Part shown: piece by piece, positions 1-8,774 of the stretch
Layout of the letters: the number at the start of each line of letters is the position of its first letter
Position numbering within the stretch: position 1 is the stretch's first letter
NCBI GenBank assembly: GCA_039025235.1
Contig: JBCCOS010000005.1
Location: 62,001 to 126,000 of the forward strand
Source: MED-G105 sp039025235
GTDB lineage: Bacteria; Pseudomonadota; Alphaproteobacteria; Caulobacterales; Parvularculaceae
Direction of reading: 5' to 3'
Length of the DNA stretch: 64,000 bases
Program-made: the position numbers and the translations under genes
Notes under the pieces: model-generated
The model's database searches: none
Told to the model about the DNA's origin: nothing
The model's input: the letters and a program-made list of their open reading frames with translations, nothing else

Positions 1-884
1 TGTCACGAGCAACCGTTCCTATATTTGTCGTTAGTTTGTTCTTAACAATCGTCCTTGTGACGAACACCCTATTCATCGTTCCAGAAACGAATTCCGCGAT
101 CGTATTACGCCTTGGTGAACCACGCGAACAATATCAAGAAGCTGGCCTTAAAATTAAGGTGCCGTTCATTGAAAGTGTCCGCTTTATCGACAAGCGTAAT
201 CGTGAACTTGATCAAGACGAGATTGAGATCATTGCGAACAACCAGGAGCGCCTCCGCGTGGATGCGTTTGCGCGGTATCGAATTATAAACCCCCTCTTAT
301 TCTATCAACGTGCGCGTACGGAGCGAAATGGGGAAGACACCCTTAGGTCGCTTATGAACCAAAATGTTCGCCGGGTCCTCGGAGAGGTAAGCGTAGAAGA
401 CATCGTCTCTAACGAACGGGCGAGTCTTATGCTTCGGATTAAGGAACTTCTTGGTGCGAGTGCCCGTCCGTTAGGGGTCGAAATTGTCGATGTGAAAATT
501 CGGCGTGCGGACCTGCCGCAAAGCAATTCAAACGCGGTTTATCAAAGGATGATTACGGAGCGGAACCAGCTTGCTGAACGCATTCGCGCTGAGGGCAATG
601 AGGCTGCGCAGCAAGTCCGTGCTCAAGCAGAGCGCGAAGCAACCGAAATTCAAGCGAAAGCGGAAGAGGAATCTCAAAAAATTCGCGGGCGTGCGGATGC
701 TGAACGCAACGCGGTATTCAATGAAGCCTACGGTGCCGACCCTGAATTCTTTGCATTTTATCGCTCGCTCACGGCCTACGAAAAAGCGTTGAAAAAAGAA
801 GGCGCTAATGGTGAGACCACAATTTTGCTGTCGCCTGATAGTGAATTCTTCCGTTATTTCAATAACTTAGAGGGGTCTCGGTAG
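1..884 (+). CDS. hflC: HflC, modulator of FtsH protease (5' end outside window)
   Basis: This is an SPFH/PHB-domain membrane protein that with HflK forms the periplasm-facing complex regulating FtsH. The frame is open to base 3 with no stop, so the gene begins before the window; a TTG at 36 is only an internal codon. Visible are the end of a hydrophobic N-terminal anchor, the SPFH signature region (FIVPETNSAIVLRLGEP, then GLKIKVPFIESV), an E/A/Q/R-rich coiled-coil and the C-terminal family ending DPEFFAFYRSLTAYEKAL followed by LSPDSEFFRYF. That ending matches HflC rather than HflK. hflK is expected just upstream. The protease gene follows after a terminator-like hairpin, the common alphaproteobacterial order. 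Confidence 0.95.
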   Translation, partial: SRATVPIFVVSLFLTIVLVTNTLFIVPETNSAIVLRLGEPREQYQEAGLKIKVPFIESVRFIDKRNRELDQDEIEIIANNQERLRVDAFARYRIINPLLFYQRARTERNGEDTLRSLMNQNVRRVLGEVSVEDIVSNERASLMLRIKELLGASARPLGVEIVDVKIRRADLPQSNSNAVYQRMITERNQLAERIRAEGNEAAQQVRAQAEREATEIQAKAEEESQKIRGRADAERNAVFNEAYGADPEFFAFYRSLTAYEKALKKEGANGETTILLSPDSEFFRYFNNLEGSR

Positions 885-919
885 GTTGCTAAACGACCGA
901 ATTTGACACTGACGTTAAG

Positions 920-953
920 AGGGCCGTTCGCGATTGCGAGCGGCCCTTTTGAT
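920..953 (+). terminator. Rho-independent terminator after hflC
   Basis: The arms GGGCCGTTCGC and GCGAGCGGCCC pair over 11 positions (one G-T pair) around a GATT loop and are followed by TTTTGATTTT. It lies 36 bases past the hflC stop and separates it from the protease gene. Confidence 0.85.
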
Positions 954-1173
954 TTTGAAACATTTGGTTGGTGCTTAAGAAAAGTTGCGTTAACGTAATC
1001 TATTGATGCTCATGTCCAGATTTTGGTGATTTGGCGTCAAATTTGTAAGAAAGTTTCAAGTAGCCTGCACACGCTCGACGCGAATTCCCGGCTTTCCTTC
1101 ATGTCCGAATGAGGACTTAAGTTTCACGCCTGGGACAGGGACGATATCGGTGCAACGGGTAGGGGTTAAAACT

Positions 1174-2679
1174 ATGGACCATCGCTCATATCAGCACCTT
1201 CGTGATATCCAGATGCGTGCGGAACAACGGCAAGCTTATGAAATGAGTGGCCATCAACAGCGGCATAGCCGCGCCCGTACGATAACGAAAGCGATGCCGA
1301 AATCACCTGACCGGGTTCAACTCCTTCTCTTTCTCGCTATCGGGATTGTCATCTTATTCGCTGCTGTTTCGGCAGCCAACGCGCGCGCATCGCGGGGAAA
1401 TGCGCTGCCAGATCTTGTTGATCGGCTCGCACCAGCGGTTGTTAATATCTCGACGGCTCAAACCGGTGGGGCCCTTAGAACAAGCGCTAATGTTCAACGC
1501 CTGCAACGGAAAGTCGCTGCAAAACCTGTATCGCTCGGTTCAGGCTTTATTATCAAGCCATCTGGCGTTGTCGTGACCAATAATCATGTCATTGATAATG
1601 CAGATGAGATTACAGTCACATTGAATGACGGGCGCGAATTTAAGGCCCGTGTGTTGGGGGCCGACCGAGAAACCGATATTGCCGTGATGCAACTTGAAAC
1701 GGATGGCGTCCGTTTACCGTCGGTGTCGTTTGGAGATTCAACGGGTGTTCGAGTTGGTGAAGACGTGTTTGCGATCGGTAACCCATTTGGGCTCGGCGGT
1801 ACAGTGACGAAAGGAATCGTCTCAGCGCGTAACCGAGACATTGATTCCGGCAGTTTTGATGACTTTATTCAGACCGATGCAGCGATCAACCGCGGGAATT
1901 CTGGTGGACCATTATTTGATTTGAGCGGGCGTGTCATTGGGGTGAATACCGCCATTTATTCGCAAACGGGCGGTTCGGTGGGGGTCGGTTTTGCTGTACC
2001 GGCCGATCTCGCGAGCATCGTGACCCAACAACTTCTGACCTATGGTGAAACGCGCCGCGGGTGGCTTGGCGTTTCCGTCGATGAAATCAATGCCGCGCGC
2101 GCCCGGGAATTGGGTTTCTCAAAACCGCAGGGTGCGATCGTCACTGTTGTGCGGCCCAATAGCCCTGCCTTAAAGGGCGGTTTGAAACCCAACGACATTA
2201 TTCTGAAGTTTAATGGCCGTCCGGTGAATTCGGTACGTGATCTTACCCGCGCAGTCGCCGAAACCCGCGTTGGATCATCCGCTCCCGTTGTTATCCTGCG
2301 GAATGGAAAGCGCATGACCCTTCAGGTGACTGTTGATCGGCGTGAAACGAATGTTCTCGCGTCGCTCGCGGGACCAGTTCCCGCGGGGGCGATTGAAAGC
2401 GCCGGTCTTACGATGCAAAAACCGTCGCGCGAATTTTCAAGCTCCCATGGTCTTGCGCCCGGTTCGGAAGGGGCGGTCGTCATCGCGGTCGATCCCAATA
2501 GCCCCGCCGCGCGCGTTCTACGCCCTGGTGATGTTATTCTGGAAATTGGATGGCAGCGTATTCTTCGCCCTGAGGCTGCAGCTGATCAGCTGTCAAAGCT
2601 CCGAAATCTGAATTCTGGACCGGTACAGATCCAAGTGCTTCGCGGCGATAAACTGTTTTATGATTCCATCCGGCCTTAA
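1174..2679 (+). CDS. degP: Do/DegP-type periplasmic serine protease with two PDZ domains
   Basis: This is a trypsin-like HtrA/Do protease that degrades misfolded envelope proteins. Numbered from an in-frame GTG at 1150, the triad is visible as His146 (TNNHVI), Asp176 (DRETDIAV) and Ser251 (RGNSGGP); PDZ1 covers about 300-395 and PDZ2 about 415-500. An unusually long charged N-terminus of about 55 residues precedes one hydrophobic segment (LLLFLAIGIVILFAAVSAA), so the protein may be anchored or have a long signal region. I prefer the ATG at 1174 because AGGGG lies about ten bases upstream; GTG 1150 is possible. It sits between hflC and serB as in many alphaproteobacteria. Whether it is DegP, DegQ or MucD in function cannot be told here. 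Confidence 0.92.
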   Translation: MDHRSYQHLRDIQMRAEQRQAYEMSGHQQRHSRARTITKAMPKSPDRVQLLLFLAIGIVILFAAVSAANARASRGNALPDLVDRLAPAVVNISTAQTGGALRTSANVQRLQRKVAAKPVSLGSGFIIKPSGVVVTNNHVIDNADEITVTLNDGREFKARVLGADRETDIAVMQLETDGVRLPSVSFGDSTGVRVGEDVFAIGNPFGLGGTVTKGIVSARNRDIDSGSFDDFIQTDAAINRGNSGGPLFDLSGRVIGVNTAIYSQTGGSVGVGFAVPADLASIVTQQLLTYGETRRGWLGVSVDEINAARARELGFSKPQGAIVTVVRPNSPALKGGLKPNDIILKFNGRPVNSVRDLTRAVAETRVGSSAPVVILRNGKRMTLQVTVDRRETNVLASLAGPVPAGAIESAGLTMQKPSREFSSSHGLAPGSEGAVVIAVDPNSPAARVLRPGDVILEIGWQRILRPEAAADQLSKLRNLNSGPVQIQVLRGDKLFYDSIRP

Positions 2680-2681
2680 AA

Positions 2682-2724
2682 AAAACCGCTCCGTTTCAAA
2701 TGGCACCGTTGAGCGGCTTTAGGT
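2682..2724 (+). terminator. Possible weak terminator after the protease gene
   Basis: AACCGCTC pairs with GAGCGGCTT, leaving a loop of about 18 bases. The 3' side has only a short T run and the stem is short, so this is a tentative call. Confidence 0.3.
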
Positions 2725-2895
2725 ACGATATTTTCGTATTTCCTGCAGCCCAATCGGTCGCCACTTCAGTTGAGCTGGAAATTTTTCGGGTCCGACTTCG
2801 TTTGTTCACTCATTTGTTAGGGGGGGCTATTGGGCGGGTCGGGGCTTGCGCCAGTAGGTGGATAAGTCGCGTTTTGCGGGACCGATGATTCTTGG

Positions 2896-2910
2896 TTAAT
2901 CGTTTGCTAA
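2896..2910 (+). promoter_or_regulatory. CtrA-like box upstream of the methyltransferase gene
   Basis: TTAA, seven bases, then CTAA occurs 60 bases ahead of the methyltransferase start. The full CtrA site of alphaproteobacteria is TTAA-N7-TTAA, so this is one mismatch away. A short motif like this can occur by chance. Confidence 0.25.
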
Positions 2911-2969
2911 CGTGGTCGGACTAACCCTTTCTCTTGCTGCTTAATTTCGGCAAACAAAGAGGAAGCGCC

Positions 2970-3686
2970 ATGTCGCGACGAGCACTCGCCCAACAGTACA
3001 AAACGGCTCCTGAAACACCCGCGCGACGGGGGCAGGGCGCCGCAAAGCGATCTTCCTTAGAAGGGTCACGGGTGCCGCACAGGCAATCGCGCAGTGTTTT
3101 GCATGTGGGGTGCGGTCAAAATCGTCTTGATCGTCTACCGCGTCCTTTCCAAAATGGCTCTTGGCGAGAAACCCGTCTTGATCTCAATCCCGATGTTGAT
3201 CCGGATTTCATTTGTTCGATTACGGACATGGCGCCCGTACCATCGGACTCGATGGATGCCGTTTTTTCTTCGCATAATATAGAGCATTTGTTCGCCCATG
3301 AGGTCGGCGATGCTTTGTGTGAATTTGCAAGGGTGCTCAAAAGTAATGGCCTTGCCATCATCACATGCCCTGATGTTCAATCGGTCGCGGCCGTCATTGC
3401 AGAAGGGCGTTTAGAAGAACCCGTCTATTCAGCACCAGCGGGCCCTATTTCGCCAGTCGATATTCTTTATGGGCATCGCCGATCCATAGCAGCGGGAAAT
3501 ACATTTATGGCCCATCGCACGGGCTTTACCTTGAAAAGTCTTGCTGCTGCCATATCTCGCGCCGGCTTTGGCGCTTATGCTGGCTTACGTCGTCCCAAGA
3601 CATTTGACCTTTGGATGGTCGCGTCAAAAGGCAAGGTCAGTGACGACGCATTGAAAAAGATACTGGTCGACTGTGTCACGCCGTGA
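2970..3686 (+). CDS. Class I SAM-dependent methyltransferase
   Basis: The protein is 238 residues. It has a class I methyltransferase fold: motif I VLHVGCGQNR near residue 43, the acidic strand-2 end RLDLNPD, and a motif SSHNIEHLFAHEV typical of Methyltransf_11-like proteins. The basic, low-complexity first 40 residues are probably disordered. ATG 2970 is chosen over an in-frame TTG at 2934 because AGAGGAAG sits eight bases before it. The substrate is unknown. It is an extra gene between degP and serB and converges on serB, so it need not share their function. Confidence 0.8.
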   Translation: MSRRALAQQYKTAPETPARRGQGAAKRSSLEGSRVPHRQSRSVLHVGCGQNRLDRLPRPFQNGSWRETRLDLNPDVDPDFICSITDMAPVPSDSMDAVFSSHNIEHLFAHEVGDALCEFARVLKSNGLAIITCPDVQSVAAVIAEGRLEEPVYSAPAGPISPVDILYGHRRSIAAGNTFMAHRTGFTLKSLAAAISRAGFGAYAGLRRPKTFDLWMVASKGKVSDDALKKILVDCVTP

Positions 3687-3769
3687 GGTCTATCGATTGT
3701 CTCATAACAGAGAACCTCACCCGTCCATTATTCCAGCTTGCGCCAAATTCATCTCGCGACGAATTAACC

Positions 3770-4717
3770 CTACTCAAGATTCAGCGCTCCATGAAATTCG
3801 GAAAGAGCGTAGCCCTGAAGGAACAATAATCCTGTCAGGTCGCCATGATTAATGTTGCAATCTGCTGCCTTTGCAACGGCGGGCTTGGCTCGGAAGGCAA
3901 CGCCTGTATTGGCTTCGGCAATCATGACGAGATCATTTGCGCCATCGCCAACGGCCATTGTGCTTTCAGGTGCAATCGATAATGCATCCCGTACGGATAG
4001 AAGCGTCCTGGCTTTGTCGGCCCCGCCGTAAATGGGGCCATTGATTTCACCCGTCAATTTATCGTTTGCAATGCCAAGGGTATTGCTGTGCGCCTCGTGA
4101 AAGCCAACCTTTTTTGCAATCCGGTCGGTAAAGAACGTAAAGCCGCTTGATGCGAGGACAAGCCTTGCCCCGTTCGCTTTCATGGTCGCTGAGAGCGTTT
4201 GCGCGCCTGGCGTGAGGGTAAGTCGCTCATCAACAATTTTTTGTAAGACACTGGAGGAAAGCCCCTTCAAAAGTCCAACTCGTTTTCTGAGAGATGTTTC
4301 AAGATCGAGCTCGCCCCGCATGGTTCGTTTTGTAATGTCGGCGACTTCCGATTTTATGCCAGCAAAGTCAGCAATTTCATCGATGCATTCCTGTTCAATG
4401 ATTGTGGAATCCATATCCGCTACAAGTAAGTCTTTGCGCCGAATTCCATTTGATAGGTCTGAGGGTAGCAAATTCACGTCGATGGGTGCCCCACCGATCG
4501 CCGCAATTATTGCTTCTCTTATCTGTTCATCGGTGTACCCATTACCTTGTGTGGTCTGGGTATCAACACGCGCTTCCCACGCCACATTATCAGCTAATTC
4601 TCGAGAATGCTGCACAAAGAGGTCTAACGCTCGCAGTGTCTTATCAACCTTCTCACGGACGTCGGAAAGAGCTGGGTTATTGGGATTGCAGATCAGGCTT
4701 ATAATACGTTCGGGCAT
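3770..4717 (-). CDS. serB: Phosphoserine phosphatase SerB
   Basis: This enzyme performs the last step of serine synthesis, hydrolysing O-phosphoserine. HAD motif I is DMDSTII with nucleophile Asp101, motif II is the LASSGF region (about 188-193), and motif IV is GDGAND at 257-262. The first 90 residues form the extra N-terminal domain seen in long SerB proteins. Length (315 residues) is normal. It is divergent from miaA, the usual alphaproteobacterial arrangement. The window also encodes a serine-degrading enzyme, sdaA, about 57 kb away. Confidence 0.95.
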   Translation of the reverse strand: MPERIISLICNPNNPALSDVREKVDKTLRALDLFVQHSRELADNVAWEARVDTQTTQGNGYTDEQIREAIIAAIGGAPIDVNLLPSDLSNGIRRKDLLVADMDSTIIEQECIDEIADFAGIKSEVADITKRTMRGELDLETSLRKRVGLLKGLSSSVLQKIVDERLTLTPGAQTLSATMKANGARLVLASSGFTFFTDRIAKKVGFHEAHSNTLGIANDKLTGEINGPIYGGADKARTLLSVRDALSIAPESTMAVGDGANDLVMIAEANTGVAFRAKPAVAKAADCNINHGDLTGLLFLQGYALSEFHGALNLE

Positions 4718-5014
4718 TCCGTTCTCGGATAAATAATAATTTTTGAAACCCCTTCAGTCGAGGTTTTTTATTCCTGATTGTCTTTTGTTGTCTCCTAGGA
4801 AGACCCAGTAGATGAATATGCCTTCAAAGGCAAAGTCTACACTTCACTTTTTTGTCTTACAGCGGCGCAACTTCAAATGGAATCAAAGCGCCGGTTTAAG
4901 TCTTTGTTTTTGCGCGTTTGCGCCAACAACCGAACAGACGCCGAACCGCGCACATTTCGGCGGCAAACGCTTTAGCATAGTTGCGCACTGGTCAAAGTAA
5001 GATAAAACAGATTG
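4718..5014. other. Divergent intergenic region between serB and miaA
   Basis: This stretch must hold the promoters of both genes. Reading rightwards, AACCCC and GAGGTT (4747-4765) form a short imperfect hairpin followed by TTTTT. A second hairpin (CGCCGAA at 4939-4945 pairing with TTCGGCG at 4956-4962) lies about 50 bases before miaA. A 62-codon open frame at 4812-5000 has no family resemblance or clear ribosome site and is not called as a gene. Confidence 0.4.
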
Positions 5015-6016
5015 ATGTCAGGACACGTCGTATATATCGCTGGACCGACGGCAGCCGGTAAAACGCAAGCAGCGCTTGGACTTGCTGAAGGCCTTATAAA
5101 ACGTGGTCGCCCAACGAACATCATTAATGCCGATGCCATGCAGGTTTATCGTGATGCGCCTATTCTGACAGGATTGCCTACCGATGAAGAGCAGAAAATC
5201 GCGCCGCACTATCTGTTTGGTATTGCCGATGGGGCAGATCGATACTCTGTGGGGCGCTGGCTGGGAGAAGCGTTAGCGATCATTGAGGAAACCCTTAAAA
5301 ACGACGGAGTAGCGGTTGTCGTCGGCGGCACTGGACTATACTTCCGAGCGCTTGACGGGGGGCTTGATCCAATTCCCGATATTTCCCCGTCAATCATGCG
5401 ACGCGCGCGTGAACGCCTCGAAGAATTGGGGTTATGGGCTTTCAGAGAGGAGGTTTTGGAAAAGGATCCGAAGATGGTGCGGCTTGACCCATCCGATTCG
5501 CAACGTCATCTGCGCGCCTGGTCGGTGTTTGAATACACGGGCACGCCACTCAGCTCTTATCACCAAGCAAGTCAGGGGCGTCATCCCAGCAGACAGCAGG
5601 ATGACGGCGAGACGGTTGATGATACTCGGGCATCGACCGCGAATTTGCCGTCGTTTAATGTCACGGCACGCATCGTGATCGAACCGGAACGCGAGTTTCT
5701 TTACCGTAAGGCGGAAACGCGCTTTGATTCGATGTTGGATTGTGGGGCCTTGGCCGAAGCGCGCAGGCTAGCAGAGCGCGACCTCTCCCAGGATTTACCT
5801 ATTATGAAAGCGCTAGGCGTGGCTGAGCTTACCGCCCATCTTCACGGAGAAATGTTGTTCGATGAGGCTTGTGAACGCGCTAAAAGAAATACGCGGCGTT
5901 TTATCAAGAGACAGTTGACCTGGTTTCGAAATCAAACCCCTGACTGGCCTCGTGTGGCAGATCCATCTAGTGCCATTCACGCGGTTGGCACACTTATTGA
6001 GCGAACTGAAGATTGA
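5015..6016 (+). CDS. miaA: tRNA dimethylallyltransferase MiaA
   Basis: MiaA adds a dimethylallyl group to A37 of tRNAs that read codons starting with U. Visible are the P-loop GPTAAGKT (residues 10-17), the INADAMQVYRD segment (about 38-48), the GGTGLYFRAL motif (about 104-113) and the C-terminal RRFIKRQLTWFRNQ motif. An insertion rich in Q, D and T (about residues 190-212) interrupts the usual spacing. ATG 5015 directly follows an in-frame TTG at 5012; the ATG fits the family start. The tRNA-Leu(TAA) at 63.5 kb reads UUA codons and so is of the type MiaA modifies. Confidence 0.95.
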   Translation: MSGHVVYIAGPTAAGKTQAALGLAEGLIKRGRPTNIINADAMQVYRDAPILTGLPTDEEQKIAPHYLFGIADGADRYSVGRWLGEALAIIEETLKNDGVAVVVGGTGLYFRALDGGLDPIPDISPSIMRRARERLEELGLWAFREEVLEKDPKMVRLDPSDSQRHLRAWSVFEYTGTPLSSYHQASQGRHPSRQQDDGETVDDTRASTANLPSFNVTARIVIEPEREFLYRKAETRFDSMLDCGALAEARRLAERDLSQDLPIMKALGVAELTAHLHGEMLFDEACERAKRNTRRFIKRQLTWFRNQTPDWPRVADPSSAIHAVGTLIERTED

Positions 6017-6195
6017 CGGGTGTAGCCTTGAAAAGGCCCAAGAAACCGGTCTTCAAGTAAATGTGTCGTCAGCCGTATGGCTTGTTCTGAGCGTCCAAAG
6101 CGTGATTGATATCTTAATTGGTCGCTTATATCCTGGATGCTTAAAGGCGTGCGTGGCAGACGATCCTCTTACCAGCAGAGCGGACATTTTTTAGT

Positions 6196-6957
6196 ATGGT
6201 ATTTCTTGTCCGTCGATTAAGCATCGTTTTGGCCAGAATCGATAGCAAAGCGATAACTTCACTGATCATTTCAGTCGTTCTCATTGCATTTGTGACCATG
6301 ATGCTCGTTTTCGGACGGGATTGGCTCAATCTTGATGACGGATCATTGGCGACTCTTTTTGACGCCGTCGCGCAATCCCCCTTTGCGGTGTTGGCTGTTA
6401 TCGCGATTTTTGCACTCTTAGCCCTAACAGGCTTCCCGCAAATATTGCTCATTACGGCATCAGTCGTTTGTTTTGGCCCCAAATTAGGGGCGGGTTACGC
6501 CTGGATTGCAACAATGGTCAGCGCGAGCCTTACTTTCGCTGTTGGCCGCATTATGGGCGGGAATTGGGTTTTTAATCTCGGTGGCGCAAGGGCAACGAAG
6601 CTGATTGCGTTTCTACATCGCAGAGGGGCTATCGCCAGTGCGTTGATACGCGTTGTGCCATCAGCACCATTTATCGTGGTCAATGCCGCTGCGGGTGCGG
6701 CTAACATTCCAGTTTGGAAATATTGGATAGGGACAGGGATCGGTATTGTGCCCAAAATCGCTCTTGTTGCAGTTCTCGGGGCAATGGCGCCCGGCGGCGC
6801 GTCGATGTCCGACGGGGTCGATGGTATTATCGATTTCATAGCAACACGCACATTAGGTGATATCGCAATGTTTGGAGCGGTGGTTGGTTTGTGGCTGGGT
6901 TTCCTCTTCGTTGTGAGGATTTTCTACAATCGAATGCGAAAGAATGAGCCTGCATAA
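6196..6957 (+). CDS. VTT-domain (TVP38/TMEM64, DedA-like) membrane protein
   Basis: A 253-residue integral membrane protein with about five or six hydrophobic segments. The family signature is clear: FPQILLITASVVCFGP, then RVVPSAPFIVVNAAAGAANI, the conserved R-x-x-P-x-x-P-F-x-x-x-N-x-x-A-G core. Proteins with this domain act in membrane lipid handling (scramblase or flippase-like roles have been shown for some relatives); the actual substrate here is not known. It starts at ATG 6196 and stands alone between miaA and the mre operon. Confidence 0.8.
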   Translation: MVFLVRRLSIVLARIDSKAITSLIISVVLIAFVTMMLVFGRDWLNLDDGSLATLFDAVAQSPFAVLAVIAIFALLALTGFPQILLITASVVCFGPKLGAGYAWIATMVSASLTFAVGRIMGGNWVFNLGGARATKLIAFLHRRGAIASALIRVVPSAPFIVVNAAAGAANIPVWKYWIGTGIGIVPKIALVAVLGAMAPGGASMSDGVDGIIDFIATRTLGDIAMFGAVVGLWLGFLFVVRIFYNRMRKNEPA

Positions 6958-7358
6958 AATGCTAACGTTTTATTGGGTAGGTTTTAGGTCTGTATGGGCC
7001 AAAGAACGGATCAGAGCGTTAGGACCTCAACAAGCCAGCTTTCGACCGATGTGTCGGCTGCCCGTCGACAGAATAGAATTATGATTTGAAAGCTTTGTAT
7101 TTTAACGCGGAGAATCTGTTAAAAACAAAGTGAGACAACTTATTACCCAGTGGAATTACAGGCGTTTAACCGAAATTATTCCTAATTAATTGATACACAC
7201 CCGTTTTGTTGACGATTTACGAACGCATTATGGTTAAGGACAAAGAGTGGAGCGTTAACGGAGCGCTTTGTCACCTAGTCTCATTGGGGTCTTTTCAGGG
7301 GACCTATGGAATCAGTTTTAAGAGCGGTAAAGATGCCGCTTGGGGATAGGAAAAAGCA
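6958..7358. other. Intergenic leader upstream of mreB
   Basis: This 400-base gene-free stretch should contain the promoter of the mre-mrd operon. One inverted repeat is visible: GACAAAG at 7239-7245 and CTTTGTC at 7266-7272 with a 20-base spacer. I see no convincing -35/-10 pair, riboswitch or RNA gene. Confidence 0.4.
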
Positions 7359-8399
7359 ATGCTTTCAACCCTTTTCGGCATGTTATCGTCAGACATGGCA
7401 ATTGACCTTGGTACGGCAAATACCCTCGTGTACGTCAAAGGCCGTGGTATTGTCTTGAATGAGCCATCTGTTGTTGCAATCGAGAGCCGACAGGGCCGCA
7501 AAATCGTGCGGGCTGTTGGTAACGAAGCCAAGGATATGCTCGGACGGACCCCCGGTGAAATTGAAGCAATCCGCCCCATGCGAGATGGCGTTATTGCAGA
7601 CTTTGAGGTTGCTGAAGCGATGATTAAGCACTTCATTCGGAAAGTGCATAATCGTCGTTCTTTTGCGAGCCCCCGCATTGTTGTCTGTGTCCCGTCGGGC
7701 GCAACGGCGGTGGAGCGACGCGCAATCCAGGAATCAGCTCTTTCAGCCGGTGCCCGTAAGGTCGAGCTCATCGAAGAGCCCATGGCGGCGGCGATTGGCG
7801 CCGGTCTACCGGTTACGCAGCCAGCCGGATCGATGGTTGTCGATATCGGTGGTGGGACGACAGAAGTAGCCGTCCTTTCCCTTGGCGGCATTGTCTATTC
7901 TCGTTCGGTGCGCGTTGGCGGTGATAAAATGGACGATGCGGTCATCGGTTATATTCGCCGCATGTATAATCTGTTGATTGGCGAGGCATCCGCTGAACGG
8001 ATTAAGAAAGAAGTTGGTTCAGCCATGATCCCTAATGAGGGATCTGGCGTTGCGATCCAGATCAAAGGGCGCGACTTAATGCATGGTGTGCCGAAAGAAG
8101 TGCGGATCGGCGAATCTCAGGTTGCTGAGGCCCTGGCTGAACCCGTTAGCCAGATTATTGATGCTGTTAAAGTTGCGCTTGAGGCAACCCCACCGGAACT
8201 CGCTGCTGATATCGTCGATACGGGCATTATGCTTACCGGTGGTGGTGCGCTCCTTAAGAATTTGGATCAGGTGCTGCGAGATGAAACTGGCTTGCCCGTA
8301 TCTGTTGCGGACGATCCGCTTTGCTGCGTTGCGTTAGGAACGGGACAGGCTCTTGAGAACGAAAAGGATATGGCGAGCGTTCTTACAACAGCGATATAG
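7359..8399 (+). CDS. mreB: Rod-shape actin homologue MreB
   Basis: MreB is a bacterial actin that forms membrane-bound filaments and positions the elongation machinery. Visible are phosphate-1 motif DLGTANTLVY (residues 16-25), phosphate-2 region VVDIGGGTTEVAVLSLGG, and the adenosine-binding MLTGGGALL near the C-terminus. Length, 346 residues, is standard. The start ATG has AGGAAAAAG close upstream. It heads the mreB-mreC-mreD-mrdA-rodA order, but a 375-base gap separates it from mreC, so a processing site or second promoter may lie there. Confidence 0.97.
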   Translation: MLSTLFGMLSSDMAIDLGTANTLVYVKGRGIVLNEPSVVAIESRQGRKIVRAVGNEAKDMLGRTPGEIEAIRPMRDGVIADFEVAEAMIKHFIRKVHNRRSFASPRIVVCVPSGATAVERRAIQESALSAGARKVELIEEPMAAAIGAGLPVTQPAGSMVVDIGGGTTEVAVLSLGGIVYSRSVRVGGDKMDDAVIGYIRRMYNLLIGEASAERIKKEVGSAMIPNEGSGVAIQIKGRDLMHGVPKEVRIGESQVAEALAEPVSQIIDAVKVALEATPPELAADIVDTGIMLTGGGALLKNLDQVLRDETGLPVSVADDPLCCVALGTGQALENEKDMASVLTTAI

Positions 8400-8774
8400 A
8401 TGGTAGATTGTTGATTGGAGAATAAAGCTTCTATTTCAATGATTTAGTAGCCTTTATGAAACTATTTGAAGAGAGGCTTTTAGCGATTGCTGTCGTTTGT
8501 CTCTTGCCCGGTATCATCGTTCTAAATTGAACAATAATTGGGAAAAATACCGCTTATCTTTGGTGTGACACCGTTGGCAAAAAAGACGACGAATACCAAT
8601 ATATTATCAGTCCCATACTTTAGGGATAAGACTTGAAAACCGGCTTCCCCGCTGGATCTCAGAAATACGGGGCGCTCGCCTCAAGATTGCCGACATTACT
8701 CGAAGCGCGGTGATGGCGGTCAGCTTGGTGACAACGGACAAGCCAGTGAAGACAGAGTTGAGTGTTCGGAAAAG
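8400..8774. other. Gap between mreB and mreC
   Basis: No gene, strong terminator or repeat is visible in these 375 bases; only a five-base-pair inverted repeat GGTGTGACACC near 8562. The length is unusual inside an mre operon and suggests a separate mreC promoter. Confidence 0.35.

Noticed and set aside
4812..5000. 62-codon frame between serB and miaA as a leader peptide or small protein
   Set aside because: No ribosome site, no family match and no codon run for an attenuating amino acid.
7239..7272. Inverted repeat before mreB as a riboswitch or attenuator
   Set aside because: Only a 7-bp stem with a 20-base loop, no T run and no known aptamer pattern.
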